Shown here: one piece after another, positions 58,947 to 64,000 of the stretch | How positions within the stretch are numbered: the first letter of the stretch is position 1 | Layout of the letters: each line of letters opens with the position of its first letter | Source of the DNA: Salinispora pacifica CNR114 | Lineage (GTDB): Bacteria; Actinomycetota; Actinomycetes; Mycobacteriales; Micromonosporaceae | Length of the DNA stretch: 64,000 bases | Assembly (NCBI RefSeq): GCF_000514775.1 | Contig: NZ_AZWO01000014.1 | Span: 1-64,000 of the forward strand | Direction: 5' to 3' | Program-made: the position numbers and the translations under genes | Notes under the pieces: generated by a model | Told to the model about the DNA's origin: nothing | The model's database searches: none | Seen by the model: the letters and a program-made list of their open reading frames with translations, nothing else

Positions 58947-59674
58947 GCGGCATCGTCGGCGTCGTCCAGGCTCGGATGGGTTCGTCCCGGCTTCCCGGCA
59001 AGGTGCTCCGTCCACTCGCCGGACGCAGCGTCCTCGGCCGGGTGGTCCGGGCCGCCCGGGAGAGCGAGAAGCTGTCTGGCCTCGTGGTGGCCACCAGCAC
59101 CGAGCCCGATGACGACGCGGTCGTGGACGAGTGCGCCAAGCTCGACGTCGCCTGCCACCGCGGCCCGGTGGACGACGTCCTCAGCCGCTTCATCGGCGCG
59201 TTGGACACGCACCCGGGCCACGCGGTGGCCCGCTTCACCGCCGACTGTCCCCTCCTCGACCCGGAGATCATCCGACTCGTCGCCGACGTCTACCAGGCGG
59301 TCCCCGGCCTCGACTACGTCAGCACCTCAATCGCCCGAACCCTGCCCCGCGGCATGGATGTCGAGATCATCCAGGCGGACGCGCTGCGGACCCTGCACCG
59401 GATCGCCACCGAGCATCATCGGGTCCACGTCACCTCGTACGCGTACACCCATCCGGAGATGTTCCGGGTGCTCGGGGTGACTCTCACCCCGGACCGCTCC
59501 GACCTGAGGCTCACCCTCGACACCGAACAGGACCTGGCCCTGGTAGGCGCGATAGCCGACCACTTCGGTGACGTCACCGTGCCGCTGGCCACGCTCGCTG
59601 ACTGGTTGGCCGACCACCCAGCGCTGCGGGCCCTCAACGCCGACGTCCGGCAGAAGCAACTGGAGGAGGCGTGA
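58943..59674 (+). CDS. pseF: Pseudaminic acid cytidylyltransferase PseF (SpsF-like)
   Basis: The 243-residue protein starts GIVGVVQARMGSSRLPGKVL, the nucleotide-binding start of SpsF/CMP-sugar synthetases. ARFTADCPLLDPEIIRLVAD and RGMDVEIIQADALR are also conserved. It is of the SpsF type, used in many Gram-positive Pse/Leg loci, and would make CMP-pseudaminic acid from CTP. It overlaps the previous gene and pseG by four bases each. Confidence 0.82.
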   Translation: MSGIVGVVQARMGSSRLPGKVLRPLAGRSVLGRVVRAARESEKLSGLVVATSTEPDDDAVVDECAKLDVACHRGPVDDVLSRFIGALDTHPGHAVARFTADCPLLDPEIIRLVADVYQAVPGLDYVSTSIARTLPRGMDVEIIQADALRTLHRIATEHHRVHVTSYAYTHPEMFRVLGVTLTPDRSDLRLTLDTEQDLALVGAIADHFGDVTVPLATLADWLADHPALRALNADVRQKQLEEA

Positions 59675-60735
59675 AGACCCTCCGGGTCGGGTTACGCTGC
59701 GACGCCGGCGCGCGTCGCGGCGTCGGCCACCTCATCCGCTGCCTCGCCCTGGGCGAGGAGTTTCTCGCCCGAGACGCCCACGTCACACTGCTCGGCAGCG
59801 TGGCCGACGTGGACTGGGCCGCCCGCCAACTCGCCAACCAGGGCATCCCGCACCACCCCGGACCGGACACCCCGCGCGAGTTGGTGGCGGTGGCCCGCGA
59901 GCACCAGTTGGACGTGCTGGTCCTGGACTCGTACGAGCTGGACCCGGCCTGCGCCGGGGCGCTGGGGGCGGCGGGCATTCGTACCCTCGCCGTGGTGGAC
60001 GGGGACACCCGCGGGCAGGACGCCGACCTGTACCTGGACCAGAACCTCGGCGCAAGCCGTCACGCAGCGGCCCACCGGCTACTCGCCGGCACCAACTACG
60101 CCCTGCTCCGCCGGGAGATACTCGACCGACGACCAGCCGCGCCCCGCCCGCCGACGCCGACCGCTCGACCCCGGGTACTCGCCTTCTTCGGCGGCACCGA
60201 CGCGTTCGGCGCCGCCCCGCCGCTGACCCGGCTGCTACTCGCCACCGGACAACCGTTGGACCTGACCGTGGTGGTCGCCCGCGACCCGATCGGGGCGGAG
60301 TTGGCGACGCTACGCCCGGCCCCCCAGCAAACGGTGCGGACGGTGCCGCCGACCGACACGTTGCCGAACCTGATCGCCGCGGCGGACCTGGTGGTCTCCG
60401 CCGCCGGCACCTCCACCTGGGAGCTCTGCTGCCTCGGTGCCCCCGCGGCGCTGGTCTGCGTGGTCGACAACCAACACGACTCGTACCACCGGGTGGTCCG
60501 GGCGGGTGTCGCGGCCGGGCTCGGCGAGCTGACCGAGCTGACCGCCACCGGACCGGCCGGAAGCTCCGCCCGCACCAGCGCCGTCCGGACCCTGCGCAAG
60601 CTGCTCGCCTCCGCCGAGCACCGGGCCGAACTCGCCGCACGGGCCTGGGCCATGGTGGATGGACGAGGCCGGGCCCGCGTGGCTGATGCCGTCCAGGCGC
60701 TGGTCGCAGCGACCGCGCCGGCCGGCCAACGGTAG
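59671..60735 (+). CDS. pseG: PseG-like UDP-sugar hydrolase
   Basis: The 354-residue GT-B-fold protein reads GLRCDAGARRGVGHLIRCLA with the conserved G-H-x-x-R motif of PseG. VLDSYELDPACAGAL, LAFFGGTDAFGAAPPLTRLL and ADLVVSAAGTSTWELCCLGA follow. PseG removes UDP from UDP-2,4-diacetamido-trideoxy-altrose before the PseI step. It is the last gene of the operon and converges with parC one base away from its stop. Confidence 0.86.
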   Translation: MKTLRVGLRCDAGARRGVGHLIRCLALGEEFLARDAHVTLLGSVADVDWAARQLANQGIPHHPGPDTPRELVAVAREHQLDVLVLDSYELDPACAGALGAAGIRTLAVVDGDTRGQDADLYLDQNLGASRHAAAHRLLAGTNYALLRREILDRRPAAPRPPTPTARPRVLAFFGGTDAFGAAPPLTRLLLATGQPLDLTVVVARDPIGAELATLRPAPQQTVRTVPPTDTLPNLIAAADLVVSAAGTSTWELCCLGAPAALVCVVDNQHDSYHRVVRAGVAAGLGELTELTATGPAGSSARTSAVRTLRKLLASAEHRAELAARAWAMVDGRGRARVADAVQALVAATAPAGQR

Positions 60736-60736
60736 G

Positions 60737-63220
60737 TCAGTCGCGGTCGATCTGATGGCCGATCACCGCGGGGCCGAGGAGCACGGCGAAACCGCTGCCG
60801 TCGCGGCGTGGGTCGGCCGCCGGTAGCTCCACCGGCTCGCCGTTCGCTGTGGCACCGGCCGGACGCGGACCGACCCAGGCGACGACCACCTCGGTCTCCC
60901 CCTTGAGGAAGCGCTGGGAACGTACACCGCTGGTCGCCCGCCCCTTCGCCGGGTAGGCCGCGAACGGTGTCACCTTCACCGTGGCGCCGGTCGAGGTGAC
61001 CACCATCGGCTCGCCATGGGCGGGGTCGTCGGTGCGGACCGCGCCGAAGTAGACCACCCGCGCGGCGTCCGGAAGGCTGACTCCGGCGACGCCACCGCCC
61101 CGCAAACCCTGCGGACGGACCAACCCCGCCGGGTAGCGCAGCAGCGACGCCTCCGAGGTGACGAAGGCGAGGCTCTCTGCTCCGTCGGTCAGCCAGGTCG
61201 CCCCGACCACCTCGTCCCCGTCCCGGAGGGTGATCACTTCGAACTCGTCGGCGCGCACCGGCCAGTCCGGCGTGGCGACCTTCACCATTCCGTGTCGGGT
61301 GCCGAGCGCCAGCCCCGGCGAACCCGCCGCGGACGCACCTAGCGGCGCGATCCCCACCACCGTCTCCCCCGGCGCCAGCGGCACCAACTCGGCCGCGGAC
61401 ATCCCACCGCGCAGGGAGACCGTCCCGGACTGCTCAGGTAGCACCGGCAGCGGCAGCACGTCCACCTTGAACGCCCGGCCGCCACTGGTGACCAGCAGTA
61501 CCCTGCCCCGGGCCGTGGAGTGGGCGACGGCGCGGACCGCGTCGTGCCGGACCCGGCCATGCCGGCGATGTCCCTCGACCGCCTCCTCCGACTCGGCGGC
61601 GGTCCGGGCGACCAGCCCAGTTGACGAGAGGATCACCTGGCAGGGGTCGTCGGCGACCTCCAGCGGGCCGGCCGGCGCGGACGCGGCGAGCACCTCCTTC
61701 AGATCCCCGTCCACCAGGGTGGTGCGGCGCGGCGCGGCGAACTGTTTCACCACCGCGCCCAGTTCACTGGAGACGACCTTCCGCAGGATCTTCGGATCGT
61801 CCAGGAGCCGGGACAACTCGGCGATCTCGCCGCGTAGCTTCTCCTGCTCGGCCTCCAGTTCCAACCGGTCGTACCGGGTAAGCCGGCGCAGCGGTGTGTC
61901 AAGGATGTAGGTCGCCTGGATCTCGGAGAGCCCGAAGCGCCGCATGAGCCCTTCCTTCGCGGCCTGCGCGTCCTCGCTGCCCCGGATCAGCTTGACCACC
62001 TGGTCGATGTCGAGCAGCGCGACCAGCAGCCCGTCCACCAGGTGCAGCCGTTCCTCCCGCCGACGCTTCCGGTACGCGCTGCGCCGGGTCACCACCTCGT
62101 ACCGGTGGGACAGGAAGACCTCCAGTAGGGCCTTCAGCCCCAGGGTCTGCGGCTGACCGTCCACCAGTACCAGATTGTTGACGCCGAACGACTGTTCCAG
62201 CGGGGTCAGCCGGTAGAGGTCGGCGAGGAGTACCTGTGGATTCACCCCGACCTTGCACTCGATGACCAGCCGGGTGCCGTTCTCCCGGTCGGTGAGGTCC
62301 TTGACGTCGGCGATCCCGGTGAGCCGCTTGGTCTTCGTGACCTCGTTGGTGACGGCGGCGATGACCTTCTCGGCGCCGATTCCGTAGGGCAGCTCGACGA
62401 CGGTGATCGCCTGCCGGCCGCGGCTGCCCTCGATCGGGCCGATCTCCACCTTGGCACGCATCCGCACCACGCCACGGCCGGTCTCGTAGGCCCGCCGTAC
62501 CTCGTCCAGGCCGAGCAGCAGCCCGCCGGTCGGCAGGTCCGGCCCCGGCACGAACTCCATCAGCTTGTCCAGCGTCGCGTCCGGGTGGTTGATCAGCCAG
62601 CGGGCGGCGGAGACCACCTCACCCAGGTTGTGCGGGATCATGTTGGTCGCCATCCCGACCGCGATCCCCGAGGCACCGTTGACCAGCAGGTTCGGGAAGG
62701 CAGCCGGCAGCACGGTGGGCTGGGTCAACGAACCGTCGTAGTTCGGCCCCAGGTCGACGGTCTCCTCGCCCAGCTCACCGACGAGCAGCATCGCCTCCCG
62801 CGACATCCGGGCCTCGGTGTAGCGGGCCGCGGCCGGGCCGTCGTCGGGGCTACCGAAGTTGCCGTGCCCGTCGATCAGGGGCGCGTTCAGGGAGAAGTCC
62901 TGCGCCAGCCGGACCAGCGCGTCATAGATCGCCACGTCGCTGTGCGGGTGGTACTTGCCCATCACGTCGCCGACCACCCGAGCCGACTTGACGTGCCCCC
63001 GGTCCGGGCGGTGGCCGGACTCGTACATCGACCAGAGGATGCGCCGGTGCACCGGCTTGAGCCCGTCTCGGGCGTCCGGCAGGGCGCGGGAGTGGATGAC
63101 CGAGAACGCGTACTCCAGGTAGGAGTCGGAGACCTCGGTGACCAGCGGATTGTCGAAAACCCGGGCGCCCGCCTGATCGAACGCGGACAGGTCGACCTTC
63201 GGGCCCTTGCGGCGTGCCAT
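60737..63220 (-). CDS. parC: DNA topoisomerase IV subunit A
   Basis: The 827-residue protein begins [20 protein letters not shown]. The winged helix region has [20 protein letters not shown], the quinolone pocket is [19 protein letters not shown], and the catalytic tyrosine is Y134 in [12 protein letters not shown]. The beta-propeller C-terminal domain follows from about residue 530 without a clear GyrA box, which fits ParC rather than GyrA. With parE it forms the decatenase. At the position of E. coli GyrA Ser83 there is V96, and Gly81 is S94. Confidence 0.9.
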   Translation of the reverse strand: MARRKGPKVDLSAFDQAGARVFDNPLVTEVSDSYLEYAFSVIHSRALPDARDGLKPVHRRILWSMYESGHRPDRGHVKSARVVGDVMGKYHPHSDVAIYDALVRLAQDFSLNAPLIDGHGNFGSPDDGPAAARYTEARMSREAMLLVGELGEETVDLGPNYDGSLTQPTVLPAAFPNLLVNGASGIAVGMATNMIPHNLGEVVSAARWLINHPDATLDKLMEFVPGPDLPTGGLLLGLDEVRRAYETGRGVVRMRAKVEIGPIEGSRGRQAITVVELPYGIGAEKVIAAVTNEVTKTKRLTGIADVKDLTDRENGTRLVIECKVGVNPQVLLADLYRLTPLEQSFGVNNLVLVDGQPQTLGLKALLEVFLSHRYEVVTRRSAYRKRRREERLHLVDGLLVALLDIDQVVKLIRGSEDAQAAKEGLMRRFGLSEIQATYILDTPLRRLTRYDRLELEAEQEKLRGEIAELSRLLDDPKILRKVVSSELGAVVKQFAAPRRTTLVDGDLKEVLAASAPAGPLEVADDPCQVILSSTGLVARTAAESEEAVEGHRRHGRVRHDAVRAVAHSTARGRVLLVTSGGRAFKVDVLPLPVLPEQSGTVSLRGGMSAAELVPLAPGETVVGIAPLGASAAGSPGLALGTRHGMVKVATPDWPVRADEFEVITLRDGDEVVGATWLTDGAESLAFVTSEASLLRYPAGLVRPQGLRGGGVAGVSLPDAARVVYFGAVRTDDPAHGEPMVVTSTGATVKVTPFAAYPAKGRATSGVRSQRFLKGETEVVVAWVGPRPAGATANGEPVELPAADPRRDGSGFAVLLGPAVIGHQIDRD

Positions 63221-63291
63221 GACTCAGCTTTCCCCTCGGACTGTTTCCGTGCTCGTGCCGGTGCCCACGTGATCCGCGGCCGGTCCGGGTC

Positions 63292-64000
63292 TCATGCGTC
63301 GATCGCCTCGCGGTCGACCCGGTCGGCGGAGGCGATCAGCCAGTTCCGACGGGGCTCCACCTTCTCCCCCATCAGTAGTTCCAGGACCCGCTCGGCTTCC
63401 TCGGCGTCCTCCAGCGTGATCCGGCGGACCGCCCGTCCGGCCGGGTTCATCGTGGTCTCCCACAACTCGTCGGCGTCCATCTCGCCCAGACCCTTGAACC
63501 GCGGGATCGGGGTGACGATCTGCTTACCCGCCTGCTCCAGTCGCCGGACGGTCGCCTCCATCTCCTCCTGGGTGTAGGTGTAGATGGTCTGCGGCCGACG
63601 CCCCCTTGTAGTGATCTTGTGCAGGGGCGGCATCGCCGCGTACAGCCGGCCGGCCTCGATCAGCGGTCGCATGTACCGGGCGAAGAGCGTGATCAGCAGC
63701 GTCCTGATGTGCGCGCCGTCCACGTCGGCGTCGGCCATGATCAGAACCCGGCCGTACCGCACGGCGGAGAGGTCGAAGGTGCGCCCCGACCCGGCCCCCA
63801 GCACCTGCACGATCGCGGCGCACTCGGCGTTGTCCAGCACCTGCTGGAGGTTCGCCTTCTGCACGTTGAGGATCTTGCCGCGGATCGGTAACAACGCCTG
63901 GTACTCGGACGAGCGGGCCAGCCGCGCCGTGCCGAGGGCGCTGTCCCCCTCGACGATGAACATCTCGCTGCGCTCCACCCCGGTGGACCGGCAGTCGACC
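63292..64000 (-). CDS. parE: DNA topoisomerase IV subunit B, C-terminal part (runs off window)
   Basis: The frame is open to the window edge. DCRSTGVERSEMFIVEGDSA is the TOPRIM acid motif of type IIA topoisomerase B subunits, followed by LPIRGKILNVQKANLQQVLD, VLIMADADVDGAHIRTLLIT and PRFKGLGEMDADELWETTM. The ATPase and transducer domains lie outside the window. It lies 71 bases upstream of parC on the same strand and presumably forms an operon with it. Confidence 0.92.
   Translation of the reverse strand, partial: VDCRSTGVERSEMFIVEGDSALGTARLARSSEYQALLPIRGKILNVQKANLQQVLDNAECAAIVQVLGAGSGRTFDLSAVRYGRVLIMADADVDGAHIRTLLITLFARYMRPLIEAGRLYAAMPPLHKITTRGRRPQTIYTYTQEEMEATVRRLEQAGKQIVTPIPRFKGLGEMDADELWETTMNPAGRAVRRITLEDAEEAERVLELLMGEKVEPRRNWLIASADRVDREAIDA

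Overview
The window is high-GC DNA (roughly 70% G+C by eye) with GTG and TTG starts, AGGAG-type ribosome sites and closely packed operons. Gene content (long HrpA helicase, LysR-linked sdhCAB, Tex, ParC/ParE topoisomerase IV, DUF2183 phosphatase) points to an actinomycete of the Micromonosporaceae. The ketomemicin-like gene set makes Salinispora or Micromonospora the best guess. The genus is inferred; no marker RNA gene lies in the window.

Region 1 (1-6.2 kb) looks like an island edge: the 3' end of an IS110-type transposase, a flavoprotein plus alpha-oxoamine synthase pair, a phosphotransferase gene split by one missing base, an unrecognised gene, another single-base frameshift, and a decayed plasmid-type relaxase with an internal TAG.

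Region 2 (6.2-15.05 kb) holds an unknown small gene and then a compact biosynthetic locus: MaoC-type dehydratase, PLP-dependent alpha-oxoamine synthase, HpcH/CitE-type aldolase, MDR-type enoyl reductase and PGM1-type ATP-grasp peptide ligase on the minus strand, with an amidinotransferase divergent on the plus strand. This is the enzyme logic published for the ketomemicin pseudotripeptides (carbonylmethylene isostere plus an N-terminal amidino amino acid). A DJ-1/PfpI protein with its own TetR regulator follows.

Region 3 (15.2-41.6 kb) is mostly chromosomal housekeeping: hrpA, a LysR gene divergent from sdhCAB with a perfect LysR box between them, an MBL-fold hydrolase, tex, a RibD/DHFR-like reductase, a secreted M14 carboxypeptidase, nadK, phosphoglucomutase, a DUF2183 phosphatase and a GT-C membrane protein. 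It ends with a WhiA-like protein lacking the helix-turn-helix, an orphan TAXI solute-binding lipoprotein, and a two-component system converging on it.

Region 4 (41.7-60.7 kb) is a cell-surface glycan locus: TetR, a Wzm/Wzt-like ABC exporter, a C39-like peptidase, a GT2 glycosyltransferase and all six pseudaminic acid enzymes (PseB, PseC, PseH, PseG, PseI, PseF). Embedded in it is a minus-strand acyl module (ACP, FabG-like SDR, AMP ligase, LuxE, LuxC), plus a probable GT-B transferase and a methyltransferase-like protein. The likely product is an exported CMP-pseudaminic-acid-derived wall polymer or glycolipid.

Region 5 (60.7-64 kb) carries parC and the 3' part of parE on the minus strand; parE runs off the window. 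No tRNA, rRNA or CRISPR array was recognised.
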